In this document: piece after piece, positions 1-8,589 of the stretch
How the letters are laid out: the number at the start of each line of letters is the position of its first letter
Position numbering within the stretch: the stretch's first letter is position 1
Source: an uncultured Mediterraneibacter sp.
GTDB taxonomy: Bacteria; Bacillota; Clostridia; Lachnospirales; Lachnospiraceae
Assembly: GCA_944383695.1 (NCBI GenBank)
Contig: CALWQP010000001.1
Span: 102,937-166,936, forward strand
Reading direction: 5' to 3'
Length of the DNA stretch: 64,000 nt
Notes under the pieces: generated by a model
What the model was told of the DNA's origin: nothing
Seen by the model: only the letters and a program-made list of their open reading frames with translations
Databases searched by the model: none
Made by a program: the position numbers and the translations under genes

Positions 1-463
1 TGGACATGGCCATGCCCGTGGAGAGATAGACAAGGGTCACTCCCAACAGCTTATCGTACAGCCCCATCTCCATGATCAGATTGAAGATTGGCTGGGTCTT
101 GCTGTGCGCCGGCACAAGGAGCGTCACAGTAAAGAGGGTGAATAAAAGCGTGCGCCCCGGAAATTTGTACTTTGCCAGCACATATCCTCCCATGGCATAG
201 AACAGAAGGGATACCACCGTGGACGCTCCTGCTGCCAGCAGGGAATTGAGAAAGTACCGCGGGAAATTGTATTCCTCAAACAACTGGGCAAACGTGTCAA
301 ACGACAGGGAGGACGGGAGCGCCAGAGGGCTGCTCAGTATCTCTCCGTTCGTCTTAAAAGCCGACATGATCACCCACAGGATAGGGAATATGGAAATCAC
401 GATAACAAAAATTTCAATAAAATATATGAGTCCCCTGCTCATTCCTTTTTTCAGTTTCAGCAT
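1..463 (-). CDS. Carbohydrate ABC transporter permease, MalG type (partial, 3' end outside window)
   Basis: Membrane permease of a sugar importer. The gene starts at an ATG at 463 preceded by AAGGAGGTGGG and runs off the left edge, so about 154 residues are visible. A basic N-terminus is followed by a long hydrophobic segment (YFIEIFVIVISIFPILWVI), then a soluble stretch and further membrane segments, the order typical of MalG/CUT1 permeases. The EAA loop lies beyond the edge. It starts 13 bases after the stop of the partner permease, so the two are surely co-transcribed and form one heterodimeric channel with the binding protein at 1467-2801. The ATPase is not in view; CUT1 systems often share a distant MsmX-like ATPase. 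Substrate is not readable from the sequence. Confidence 0.9.
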   Translation of the reverse strand, partial: MLKLKKGMSRGLIYFIEIFVIVISIFPILWVIMSAFKTNGEILSSPLALPSSLSFDTFAQLFEEYNFPRYFLNSLLAAGASTVVSLLFYAMGGYVLAKYKFPGRTLLFTLFTVTLLVPAHSKTQPIFNLIMEMGLYDKLLGVTLVYLSTGMAMS

Positions 464-475
464 ATACCCACCTCC

Positions 476-1387
476 TTAATAATCTGTCTCGTTTATGCGA
501 AATGCCTTGTTTATCACGACCATCATGATCAAACCGATCACGAACATGAGCACTCCGATGGCGTTGGCATATCCATATCTATAATCCGTTACCGCGTTTA
601 CGAGCAGGATGGGAAGGCTCATGGTGTCATTTCCCGGTCCGCCCGCCGTTGTCAGGGATATCTGCTCATACATGGTAATCCTCGATGTGAGGGAACAGAT
701 CACGCCGGTAGCGATGGCGCCGCGGCACAGCGGAAGCTGGATATAGCGGATCAGCTGCCAGCCGCCTGCTCCGTCGATGATCGCCGCTTCATTTAACTCC
801 TGAGGAATGTTCATCAGGTCGCCCAGTACGAGCAGTGTCACGATGACCGCGTAGAACAGCCATGTGAGTGTGACCGCCCAGAACGCCCACGGCGACTGGT
901 AAAGCCACTGTACGTCAAAATCCGGGTCGATCGTGCGTATGATGGAATTGAGGATTCCAAAATTATTGTTGAAAAAGAACCGGTAGATCATTGCCCACGC
1001 CGCTGCGCTGATCACGTTCGGTATCATAAATACCGCTCTTGTCACTTTCCAGCCTCTTTTTCGCTGATACAGCACAAAGGCGACCAGCGTGCCGAATCCC
1101 ACATGGAAGAACATGGCGATCAGCGCCCAGAGAAGCAGATTTTTCAGTGAGACCAGGAACGCACTGCTCGTAAACAGATTCTGGTAATTGCGTATCCCAT
1201 TGAACACCGGGTCATTAAAACCATCCCACTGCGTAAATGATGTGACAAACACCTGGACGATCGGCACAAGATAGAACATGAGAAAGATCACGGTCGTGGG
1301 GAGCAGGAACAGGTAGATCCATTTGTAGTTCCTGCGCTCCCAGTGGTTCTTTGACATTCGGTTCGGTTTTGTGACTTTTTTTAGCAT
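476..1387 (-). CDS. Carbohydrate ABC transporter permease, MalF/UgpA type
   Basis: Inner-membrane subunit of a CUT1 sugar importer, 303 residues from the ATG at 1387. An upstream in-frame ATG at 1414 would place the ribosome site AAGAAAGGAAA inside the gene, so the shorter start is preferred. The protein has a cytoplasmic basic N-terminus, a first membrane segment (YLFLLPTTVIFLMFYLVPIV), a periplasm-side loop, then five more hydrophobic segments. The EAA motif that docks the ATPase reads EAAIIDGAGG. It sits between the binding-protein gene and the second permease in one minus-strand operon with the LacI gene upstream. Family assignment is firm; the transported sugar is unknown. Confidence 0.92.
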   Translation of the reverse strand: MLKKVTKPNRMSKNHWERRNYKWIYLFLLPTTVIFLMFYLVPIVQVFVTSFTQWDGFNDPVFNGIRNYQNLFTSSAFLVSLKNLLLWALIAMFFHVGFGTLVAFVLYQRKRGWKVTRAVFMIPNVISAAAWAMIYRFFFNNNFGILNSIIRTIDPDFDVQWLYQSPWAFWAVTLTWLFYAVIVTLLVLGDLMNIPQELNEAAIIDGAGGWQLIRYIQLPLCRGAIATGVICSLTSRITMYEQISLTTAGGPGNDTMSLPILLVNAVTDYRYGYANAIGVLMFVIGLIMMVVINKAFRINETDY

Positions 1388-1466
1388 AAAACCATTTCCT
1401 TTCTTAATACACACGCCCGTCTGAAACGGCGGGCGTGTAAAAAGCTGTTTATTCTGCTGTCCGGTC

Positions 1467-2801
1467 TTATTCTGCCGTTGCTTCCTGTGCCGCAGTTGTC
1501 AGAAGCTCGCAGAATTCTTCTGCTGTATATGTGCCGTCTGCCAGTGAAGGAAGCAGTCTGCTCAGGTCTGAGCTGGCAACAGAGGATGGGATCACATCCA
1601 GGATACACGGAGCGAATACAGTCTCCTCTGAAGTATCAGCCGCAAGATCTGCCAGAACCTGTGTCTCTCCCTGCTGGGCAGTGAAGCTTTCACTGTACTC
1701 CAGGTTCGGAGCGTCACCGCCTTCTGCGAGCAGGTATGCCTCCAGCTCCTCCGGTGAATAGATGAACTCAAGGAATGCCTCTGCCAGCGCGATCTCATCT
1801 TCTGTGGCGTCAGCGGAAATCCACCATTCTCCATAGCTGCGTGTCTGAGCAATGCCGACCTGTCCCGGGAAGAGGGATGCCCTCACATCAGCTCCGTTAA
1901 AGCCGTTGCTCCAGTTTGCTGAGTTTGTCTCCTCAAAATCTGTTGACATCCACGGTCCGTTGGATATGATGGACGCCTGTCCGCTCATGAATGCGTTGGC
2001 CGCGTCCGGATAAGCTGCTCCCACAGAGTTTGCAGACGCATTGTTCTGGAGAAGGCTCTGGAGTTTCTCCACTGCCGTTACAATGATGGGCTGGTTAAAG
2101 TCGGTGATCTTCTCTTCGATCCCGCTGTTAAGGAGTTCGACACCGCCCTCCTGGTCCGCGATAAGCGCGGTCAGGAACAGTGCGCTCACCCATGCGTTTT
2201 CTGCTGTTGAGAAAGCAATCTTCTGGTCTCCGATCAGGCTGATGAACTCATCCATTGTAAGGCTGCTCAGGTCTTCTGTCGGATTCCACATAGCGCTGTT
2301 GTAGAAGAAGCCCGTAGGTCTGACTGTTGCCAGAGGCACGCTGTAGATCGCGCCGTCATCCTCTGTACAGTAGTCAATGGCATCCTCCAGCATGAGCGCC
2401 TTGATATCCGGGTTCTCATCCAGCCAGCCGCTGATGTCATGGGCCATTCCGTTGGGGAAAACAACGGTACGGAGCCATTCTTTGTCTCCTCCCTGTACAA
2501 GCGGCGGAAGTGCTTTCTGCTGTGCCAGCTGTTTCATCTGGTCGTTGAACACATCCTCTGTCACGTTCTCAAGCTCAATGTGGTACTGGCCTTCATATTT
2601 CTGGTTAAAACGCTCTACCTGGGGCTCAAAGAAAACAGCTCCCACGTTCTGTCCTGTCTTGTAAGATGGGATCGTTATGGTGATTTCCCCGGAATCCCCG
2701 CCGTCTGATGTGCTGCCGCCACCGCCGCCGGAAGCCCCGCATCCGGCAGACACAAGCATAAGCCCTGCTGTTAATGCCGCCAAAAGTCTTTTCTTTTTCA
2801 T
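1467..2801 (-). CDS. Extracellular solute-binding lipoprotein of a sugar ABC importer
   Basis: Substrate-capturing lipoprotein of the importer, 444 residues. The ATG at 2801 follows AAAGGAGCAGTAATT; an ATG seven codons upstream lacks a suitable ribosome site. Residues 1-20 form a lipoprotein signal peptide with lipobox VSAGC, followed by a Gly/Ser-rich linker. The body has the family 1 binding-protein pattern: alternating alpha/beta lobes, an internal stretch reading NAFMSGQASIISNGPWM typical of the sugar-binding cleft hinge, and an acidic C-terminus. It is the first structural gene after lacI and lies directly downstream of the palindrome at 2848-2863, so it is probably repressed by the neighbouring LacI protein and induced by the sugar that it carries. 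Confidence 0.93.
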   Translation of the reverse strand: MKKKRLLAALTAGLMLVSAGCGASGGGGGSTSDGGDSGEITITIPSYKTGQNVGAVFFEPQVERFNQKYEGQYHIELENVTEDVFNDQMKQLAQQKALPPLVQGGDKEWLRTVVFPNGMAHDISGWLDENPDIKALMLEDAIDYCTEDDGAIYSVPLATVRPTGFFYNSAMWNPTEDLSSLTMDEFISLIGDQKIAFSTAENAWVSALFLTALIADQEGGVELLNSGIEEKITDFNQPIIVTAVEKLQSLLQNNASANSVGAAYPDAANAFMSGQASIISNGPWMSTDFEETNSANWSNGFNGADVRASLFPGQVGIAQTRSYGEWWISADATEDEIALAEAFLEFIYSPEELEAYLLAEGGDAPNLEYSESFTAQQGETQVLADLAADTSEETVFAPCILDVIPSSVASSDLSRLLPSLADGTYTAEEFCELLTTAAQEATAE

Positions 2802-2847
2802 AATTACTGCTCCTTTCATCATTTAATATTTGATCTGGGCAAGATTG

Positions 2848-2863
2848 CCGAAAACGTTTTTGG
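2848..2863. promoter_or_regulatory. LacI-type operator in front of the binding-protein gene
   Basis: The 16-base sequence CCGAAAACGTTTTTGG is a near-perfect palindrome centred on a CG step, the form bound by LacI/GalR dimers. It differs by one base pair from the copy at 3958-3973 upstream of the lacI gene. It lies 47 bases before the start codon of the binding-protein gene, between that gene and the end of lacI. The match between the two sites and their position argues for control by the adjacent regulator; a CcpA-type site is the main alternative. Confidence 0.65.
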
Positions 2864-2909
2864 TCATGTGTATAAAAAAGTGGAAATCCTGCTGTATTCT
2901 TTTTGCGAA

Positions 2910-3935
2910 TCAGATTTCCAACCTCTTTACACTGTCCCGAATCTCCAGTTTATGCGGGAGGATCAGCCTCTGCGCGGAGCGCCTGCCCTCGATCATGTCG
3001 AACAGCAGATGAGCCGCTTCATAGCCTTTATCCTTTATGTTCTGGTCCACAGTAGTAAGTCTCGGATCTGTGTATTCCGTCACATAAAGTCCGTCATACC
3101 CTACCACAGAATAGTCATCAGGCACCCTGCATCCTGCCTCTTTGAGCGCTTCCACCGTCCCGATCGCCAGCATATCGCTCATGCACAAAAATGCTGTTAC
3201 TTCTTGATCCTGATGCTCTTTCAGAAACCCGGCAACTCCGTCGGTCGCTTCCTCCTTCAAAAAGTTTGTGTAGATGACAAAATCCGCGGGTGGTCTCAGC
3301 CCATTGCGCTCCAGCGCCCGCATTGCCCCATCCATCCGCTGCGCGGTGACTGTGGCGTTCTTTCTGCCGCATACGAGTGCGATCCTGCGGTGTCCCTGGT
3401 CGATCAGATACTGCGTCAGCTCATCAAACGCAGCCATATGGTCGTTGGTCACGCTGCTCACATTCTTTCCGCTGACTTCCACGTCAATGGTCACACACGG
3501 ATTCTTGCTCTCTGCAAGGGATGTGAAATAGGGGTCCGTGCTCTTGATGCCAAAGATGATGCCCCCGGCGATGTTGTGTTCGTAGCATAGCTGCTCGTAA
3601 CTTTTCTCCTCCTGAGTCCGGCTGTTGATCACATACATCGAGATGTCAAGCCCATGTTCAAAAGCGAACTGGTAGCATCCCTTCATCAGCATGGTCTCAA
3701 AGTCATTGAACATCGCATCCTCAAGAAATCCCGACAGGATCAGGGCAATATCCCTTGAGTGTTTGGACGACAGGCTCTTCGCCACAAGATTGGGCCGGTA
3801 TTTCAACTCTTCCGCGACTTTCAGGATACGTTCTCTGGTCTTGGCGCTGATGTCGGGGTAATTATTCATTGCTCTTGACACTGTCCCTACGGACACGCCT
3901 GCCGCTCTTGCCACATCCTGAATTGTCGCTGCCAT
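2910..3935 (-). CDS. LacI family transcriptional regulator
   Basis: DNA-binding repressor of 341 residues. Residues 3-25 form the classic LacI helix-turn-helix (IQDVARAAGVSVGTVSRAMN) followed by the hinge helix region around residues 45-58 (RPNLVAKSL). Residues 60-330 are a periplasmic-binding-protein-like effector domain. The ATG at 3935 follows AGGAGGCAGTG. It lies directly upstream of the ABC importer genes on the same strand and has a matching palindrome both in its own 5' region and in front of the binding-protein gene, which fits autoregulation plus local control of the importer. The inducer is probably the imported sugar or a breakdown product; nothing in the sequence identifies it. 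Confidence 0.93.
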   Translation of the reverse strand: MAATIQDVARAAGVSVGTVSRAMNNYPDISAKTRERILKVAEELKYRPNLVAKSLSSKHSRDIALILSGFLEDAMFNDFETMLMKGCYQFAFEHGLDISMYVINSRTQEEKSYEQLCYEHNIAGGIIFGIKSTDPYFTSLAESKNPCVTIDVEVSGKNVSSVTNDHMAAFDELTQYLIDQGHRRIALVCGRKNATVTAQRMDGAMRALERNGLRPPADFVIYTNFLKEEATDGVAGFLKEHQDQEVTAFLCMSDMLAIGTVEALKEAGCRVPDDYSVVGYDGLYVTEYTDPRLTTVDQNIKDKGYEAAHLLFDMIEGRRSAQRLILPHKLEIRDSVKRLEI

Positions 3936-3957
3936 GTCTACACTGCCTCCTATGTTT

Positions 3958-4009
3958 ACAAAAACGTTTTTGATACTTTAGTTTTAACATAATCGGTGAT
4001 TTCCGTCAA
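3958..4009 (-). promoter_or_regulatory. Promoter and operator of the lacI-ABC operon
   Basis: On the minus strand a TTGACG box (4004-4009) and a TAAAAC box (3981-3986) are separated by 17 bases, a plausible sigma-70/SigA promoter. Just downstream, 3959-3972 is a perfect 14-base palindrome CAAAAACGTTTTTG, between the -10 box and the lacI ribosome site, a position where a bound repressor would block transcription. The -10 box is a poor match, so the promoter call is moderate; the palindrome itself is certain. Confidence 0.6.
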
Positions 4010-4049
4010 TTTATTTCTGCAAAGAAAAATCTTTTTGGCATAATTAGAC

Positions 4050-4084
4050 AAAAAAATCGCCGCCACAATCTCTTGACGACGATT
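4050..4084 (-). terminator. Rho-independent terminator after the FHA gene
   Basis: Read on the minus strand, AATCGTCG and CGGCGATT pair around a loop and are followed by a run of seven T. It lies just after the stop of the FHA gene and before the lacI promoter, so it separates the two units. Confidence 0.7.
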
Positions 4085-4112
4085 ATTTTTATACACTTTT
4101 TCTTTCCCGGCG

Positions 4113-4670
4113 TTACTCGCTCTCCCTGAGGATCCTCTGCACCTCAAGACGTGTCTCTCCCACCCCGATAATGTCATCCCGCTGTATGACCGCGGGGGAA
4201 TCCAGTCTCTCACCATTTAAGTATGTGCCGTTTCTAGATCCTTCATCCTTCAGATAAAGCCTGTCGCCCCTGTGGATGATGACACAGTGTATCTTGGAGA
4301 CTCTTCCATCACCTGTCACCGGAAGATATTTTTCATACATGCTGCCATCTTTTCCCCGTCCGATGCCGACAGTGTCATAAAATGTAAACGTATATTTATC
4401 CCAGCTGTCAATATCCTCCAGGACGATCTTCCACAGCCTTCTCTTCTTCCCACGCGGACGTTCCTCTCTTTCCTGCGGATATGCCTCTTCGCGCCCGCGT
4501 CTCCTCCGGGGCGTATCGTAATCATCCTCTTCATCGTCATACGCGCGGCTGCTTCTTCCGCTGCCCGCGTACACTGCTCTGTCATTTCTTTTCTTTATAC
4601 TGACAAATGATACCGCCAGCATGGCAATACTGCCAGCCGCCAGCACAAACATCACGATCCAGTACCACAT
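4113..4670 (-). CDS. Membrane-anchored FHA domain protein
   Basis: Likely a phosphothreonine-binding signalling protein, 185 residues. Residues 1-24 are a single membrane segment (WYWIVMFVLAAGSIAMLAV), residues 30-75 a charged Arg-rich linker (RRRRGR), and residues 85-185 an FHA domain with its conserved landmarks: GIGRGKDGS, VSKIHC and SRNGTYLNG. The Gly-Arg, Ser-x-x-His and Asn-Gly positions needed for phosphopeptide binding are all kept. The ATG at 4670 is chosen over a GTG four codons upstream because AAGGAG would sit against the GTG. It is monocistronic, with a terminator after it. FHA partners are usually Ser/Thr kinases of the PknB type, none of which is in this window, so the partner is unknown. 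Confidence 0.88.
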   Translation of the reverse strand: MWYWIVMFVLAAGSIAMLAVSFVSIKKRNDRAVYAGSGRSSRAYDDEEDDYDTPRRRRGREEAYPQEREERPRGKKRRLWKIVLEDIDSWDKYTFTFYDTVGIGRGKDGSMYEKYLPVTGDGRVSKIHCVIIHRGDRLYLKDEGSRNGTYLNGERLDSPAVIQRDDIIGVGETRLEVQRILRESE

Positions 4671-4865
4671 AATATTTATCACTCCTTAAGTCTTAATACT
4701 ACTATACTTTTTACCGGCGGGCAAGTAGAAATAACGGTTTTTGTCGAATCGCGCGGTGGCGTACAGGGAATTTCTGTGTTAGAATATCTCTGGTACTTAT
4801 AGATTAAAATACTGGGGCATCCGAATGCAGACGTCCTGCATCTGTGTCCATGAAAGGAGACTGTT

Positions 4866-6101
4866 ATGAGTATCATACGACCGTTCCGGGGGATACGCCC
4901 GAAAAAAGAGCTCGCCGCTTCCATCGCTGCGCTCCCCTATGACGTATACAGCAGCGGAGAGGCGCGGCAGATCGTCCGCGACAACCCTCTGTCATTTCTG
5001 AAAATAGACCGTGCAGAAACACTGCTTCCCGAGGGAACTGATATGTACTCCGCACCGGTCTATGAAACGGCCCGGGACACACTCAATGAAATGATCCGGG
5101 AGGGTTCTTTTATCCAGGACGATACTGACTGTTACTATATATATGCCCTCACTATGAACGGAAGGACTCAGACCGGACTGGTAGGCTGCGCCTCTATTGA
5201 CGATTATATGAACGGCGTGATCTTAAGGCATGAAAATACCCTTGAGGCAAAGGAGCAGGACCGCATCCGCCACATCGACACATGCAGCGCCCATACAGGT
5301 CCCATCTTCCTTACCCACCGTCCGAACGAGCGGCTGCGCCAGGTCACAGACCGGATAAAAACGCAAAAAGCAGTGTATGATTTTACCAGCGAGGACAATA
5401 TCCGCCATCAGGTATGGAAGATCAACAGCCCGGAAGACATTGAAAATATTTCCCATATTTACGCTCAGACGCCCCATCTGTACATCGCGGACGGACATCA
5501 CAGGGCGGCATCCGCCGTGAAAGTCGGTCTGGCGAGAAGAGCCGCGGATGTGGGCTTTTCCGGCACTGAGGAATACAACTTTTTCCTCAGCGTGCTCTTT
5601 CCTTCGGATGAACTTCATATCTATGGCTATGACCGTGTAGTCACTGACAAGAATGGGTATACATTTGCTTCATTTCTTGATAAGATAAAAGACGGCTTTG
5701 ATGTCACCTGTATCGGAACCGGGCCGTGCCGTCCTTCACACAAGGGTGAATTCGGCATTTACAGCGATGGAACATGGTACATGGCAAAGGCATACTCCCG
5801 CCTGTTGTCAGATGATCCGGTCCGCGGGCTTGATGTATCGATCCTTCAGGACCACATCCTTGCACCCATTCTCGGAATCCATGATCCGAAAACTGACCCG
5901 CGCATCCGTTTTGTCGGGGAGATCAAAGGAGCTGCCGCTCTGGAACAGGCAGCTGACATATCGGGCGGGATCGCATTTTCCATGCATCCCACATCCATGG
6001 AGGAGCTGCTGCGGATTTCAGACTCAGGAAAGCTCATGCCGCCCAAATCCACCTGGTTCGAGCCAAAGCTCCGGAGCGGACTGTTCATACACCGATTCTG
6101 A
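4866..6101 (+). CDS. DUF1015 family protein
   Basis: Conserved protein of 411 residues belonging to the DUF1015 family. The start ATG follows GAAAGGAG. It opens with IRPFRGIRP and ALPYDVYS, the usual N-terminal landmarks, and carries the family motif ADGHHRAASA near residue 208, whose two His residues suggest metal or phosphate binding. There is no signal peptide or membrane segment, so it is cytoplasmic. In many Clostridia this family sits beside serA and serC and a role linked to serine metabolism has been proposed; here neither neighbour is present, so the context does not help. The reaction is not established. Confidence 0.88.
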   Translation: MSIIRPFRGIRPKKELAASIAALPYDVYSSGEARQIVRDNPLSFLKIDRAETLLPEGTDMYSAPVYETARDTLNEMIREGSFIQDDTDCYYIYALTMNGRTQTGLVGCASIDDYMNGVILRHENTLEAKEQDRIRHIDTCSAHTGPIFLTHRPNERLRQVTDRIKTQKAVYDFTSEDNIRHQVWKINSPEDIENISHIYAQTPHLYIADGHHRAASAVKVGLARRAADVGFSGTEEYNFFLSVLFPSDELHIYGYDRVVTDKNGYTFASFLDKIKDGFDVTCIGTGPCRPSHKGEFGIYSDGTWYMAKAYSRLLSDDPVRGLDVSILQDHILAPILGIHDPKTDPRIRFVGEIKGAAALEQAADISGGIAFSMHPTSMEELLRISDSGKLMPPKSTWFEPKLRSGLFIHRF

Positions 6102-6181
6102 GCAGGCATATCATAGCCTGAATAATCAATATTCTATTGAGTGATTTATATATATTATATTTTATAGAGGAGATGTAATTC

Positions 6182-7045
6182 ATGGAAAGAAATGACCTTT
6201 GCTGGTGCGGCAGTGGAAAGAAATACAAAAAATGCCACATGCCGATCGAAGAAAAAATGCTCATGCACGCAGAAAAAGGAGAGATCGTGCCAACGCGCAA
6301 GCTCCTTAAGACACCGGCTCAGATAGAGAAGATCAAAGTAAGCGCCGCCCTTAACACTGCTGTCCTTGACGAGGTGGCAAAGCATATCCATATCGGAATG
6401 AGCACCGCGGAGATCGACGAGATCGTCCACCGCTTCACAGTAGAACACGGCGGCATACCCGCTCCCCTGGACTATCAGGGTTTTCCGAAAAGCGTGTGCA
6501 CGTCCATCAATAATGAGATCTGCCACGGCATACCGGATGAAAACGTCATTCTCAAAGAAGGCGACATCATCAATGTAGACGTGTCCACCATCCTTGACGG
6601 ATATTTCTCGGACGCTTCCCGCATGTTCAAGATGGGAAAGGTTTCCGAACGCGCCGAGCGCCTCGTCCGCGTGACTGAAGAATGCGTGGAACTGGGGCTC
6701 GCTGCCGCCAGACCGTGGGGACATCTGGGCGATATCGCTGACGCGATCAACACCCACGCCAGGGCAAACGGCTACTCCGTCGTGGAAGAGATCGGCGGTC
6801 ACGGCATCGGACTCGCCTTCCACGAAGACCCCTTTGTAAGCTATGTGACGCCGAAGGGAAGCGAAATGCTCCTTGTCCCGGGCATGATGTTCACCATCGA
6901 ACCTATGATCAACGAAGGCAGCCCGGATTTCTTCGTGGATGAAGACAACGGCTGGACCGTGTATACCATAGACGACGGACTGTCTGCACAGATTGAGTAT
7001 ATGGTGCTTGTTAAAGAAGACGGGATTGAAGTATTGACGAAATAA
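6182..7045 (+). CDS. map: Type I methionine aminopeptidase with N-terminal SEC-C motif
   Basis: Removes the initiator methionine from new proteins, 287 residues. Residues 1-20 carry a SEC-C zinc motif (CWCGSGKKYKKCH) that is thought to dock the enzyme near the ribosome. The catalytic pita-bread domain follows, with the metal ligands visible as DVSTILDGYFSDASRM (two Asp), GHGIGLAFHEDP (His), TIEPM (Glu) and QIEYM (Glu). The ATG follows AGAGGAG at a good distance. The SEC-C extension is common in Clostridia, which often also have a short form elsewhere. Its stop codon overlaps the left end of the inverted-repeat element at 7044-7649. Confidence 0.95.
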   Translation: MERNDLCWCGSGKKYKKCHMPIEEKMLMHAEKGEIVPTRKLLKTPAQIEKIKVSAALNTAVLDEVAKHIHIGMSTAEIDEIVHRFTVEHGGIPAPLDYQGFPKSVCTSINNEICHGIPDENVILKEGDIINVDVSTILDGYFSDASRMFKMGKVSERAERLVRVTEECVELGLAAARPWGHLGDIADAINTHARANGYSVVEEIGGHGIGLAFHEDPFVSYVTPKGSEMLLVPGMMFTIEPMINEGSPDFFVDEDNGWTVYTIDDGLSAQIEYMVLVKEDGIEVLTK

Positions 7046-7649
7046 ATCTGAATTTGTCAAGGACCTTTGTCTGAAGCAAAGCGTCCGAAAACAGAGGAGC
7101 AATATGTTGAAGACGTATTCAGCGCGTGGGTATGGCTGGCTTCGGTTCCGCTCCATAGAGCAAGAAGAACTAAAAAATCTGCAAGTACGCTAAAAACAAA
7201 ACTGTGCATCGGACAACTCAACTTCGTCTCAAACAATTCCGATGCACAGTTTAACGCGTACTTGCAGATTTTAAGTTCTTCTAAGCCCTGTCCCGAAGTC
7301 ACCTCAGCCAGCCATACCCCCGCACTGAAAGACATTCGAAAAGGCGCTCCGCTGTTTTCTGGTTTTGCTCAAGTATGAAAGTTTCCCCAGAAAATACAGA
7401 TTTCGGAAAAAGAACGTGCAGCTTCACGGTATCAACTACGGGAAGGAAGCTTTGTTTTGCCGTTGAAGTTCCCTTTTCATTTTATTTTGAAAATCCTGAA
7501 TTTTCTTCTGGAAACTGCCGATCAGATGAGCGCAGAAAACCGCAGACCTATTTCAAGAGTCTTTCGCGGCGGGCGGGGATACATCTTAAAAAAGGCTGCG
7601 GTTTTCGGACGCTTTACATGCACGCAGTTCCTGAAACAAATTCAGATTT
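7044..7649. mobile_element. MITE-like element with 49-bp terminal inverted repeats and a long internal hairpin
   Basis: A 606-base stretch without a convincing gene. Its ends, 7044-7092 and 7601-7649, are inverted repeats of each other: 14 identical bases (AAATCTGAATTTGT), 20 mostly different bases, then 15 identical bases (AAAGCGTCCGAAAAC), aligned without a gap. Inside, 7120-7140 pairs with 7307-7327, 7163-7190 with 7256-7282, and 7199-7213 with 7238-7252, giving one hairpin over 200 bases long. No transposase is present. The left end begins on the last two bases of the map stop codon and the right end enters the 3' end of the kinase gene. No clear target duplication is seen. A structured RNA or a double terminator between convergent genes is the alternative. 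Confidence 0.7.
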
Positions 7650-8537
7650 CATAAGTAATGGGAGGTATTTTTCGTACTCTGCCCCTTCATCCCTTGGCAC
7701 TCCCTCCCGGACGGCATCCCATATTGCCTGCTCGATCATTTTTCCTGCCAGCTCCACATCGTCTGCGAGCTCATCGCCCCGCGCTTTCCCGCCTGCGATC
7801 ACGGAAGCAAACAGGTCTCCTGTTCCTGAATAGCCTTCCCCGATAAACGGATGCGCGCGGAACTCTGTCCTGTCTTTTGTGACAACAAGATTTCCCACCT
7901 TTTCCCTGCCGTCTGCACTGTCCAGAAAGCGTATTCCGGTGACGACTACCTCCGACGGTCCGTCCCGCATCACATGCCGGGCAAGTTTTTCTGCTGTTTC
8001 CACCATCTTTTTCCCATCCCGGAAGATTCCCACGCTCTCATGCGCGCTCTCCGTTCCCGCTGTTTTTACGATCTGGCCGGGATCTGCATCTGTCAGCAGA
8101 CACAGCTCGGTCAGGTTCGGGGTAAGGATATCCGCCCGCTTTGCCAGCCGTTTCATCTCCTCCTGAAACTCTGGAGAGAAAATAGAGAACCTTTCGCCAT
8201 TGTCGCCCATGATCGGATCAACAAGGAGAAAGGTATCCTCTCTGTGAAATGCATCCAGAAAATCAATGGCCCTCTCGATCTGACGGCAGCCTGACATAAA
8301 TCCCATGTAGATTCCGTCAAACCGGACCTTCATCTTTTCCCATTCCCTCTGGATTTCCCCCATCTTATCTGTATAGTCGTCGTAGAAATAGCTGGGATAG
8401 CCGGTCTGCGCGCTCAAAACAGCGGTCGGCAGAGGACAGGGCTGTACTCCCATGGCAGCGATCACTGAGACCGCCGCCGTGAGGGAACACCGTCCGAAAC
8501 CGGACAGGTCATTTATCACTGCAATCTTTTTTGTCAT
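7614..8537 (-). CDS. Pyridoxal/pyridoxamine kinase (PdxK/PdxY-like)
   Basis: Ribokinase-fold enzyme of 307 residues, most like the PfkB-family pyridoxamine kinases that phosphorylate B6 vitamers; a ThiD-like role is possible. The N-terminus reads AVINDLSGFGRCSLTAAV, followed by QTGYPSYF, and the catalytic region reads GEGYSGTGDLFASVIAGG, with the anion-hole Gly-x-Gly-Asp. DPIMGDNG is also conserved. The ATG follows GGGAGAAAAG. The last ten residues (SEFVSGTACM) are read from the right terminal repeat of the element at 7044-7649, so the natural C-terminus, probably ending near KYLPLL, appears to have been replaced when the element inserted. The catalytic residues are not affected, so the enzyme may still work. 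Confidence 0.87.
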   Translation of the reverse strand: MTKKIAVINDLSGFGRCSLTAAVSVIAAMGVQPCPLPTAVLSAQTGYPSYFYDDYTDKMGEIQREWEKMKVRFDGIYMGFMSGCRQIERAIDFLDAFHREDTFLLVDPIMGDNGERFSIFSPEFQEEMKRLAKRADILTPNLTELCLLTDADPGQIVKTAGTESAHESVGIFRDGKKMVETAEKLARHVMRDGPSEVVVTGIRFLDSADGREKVGNLVVTKDRTEFRAHPFIGEGYSGTGDLFASVIAGGKARGDELADDVELAGKMIEQAIWDAVREGVPRDEGAEYEKYLPLLMKSEFVSGTACM

Positions 8538-8589
8538 ACTTTTCTCCCATAAAGGGGCTGACCCCTTTTACCGCTGTTTTCAGAATATT

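Noticed and set aside
6155..7156. Minus-strand open frame of 333 codons opposite map.
   Set aside because: Antisense shadow of the methionine aminopeptidase gene, rich in His and Val with no family pattern, and its 5' end lies in the inverted-repeat element.
8551..8568. Palindrome AAAGGGGCTGACCCCTTT between the GH13 and kinase genes.
   Set aside because: It forms a short hairpin but has no T run in the direction of the flanking genes and sits against the kinase ribosome site, so a terminator call is not supported.
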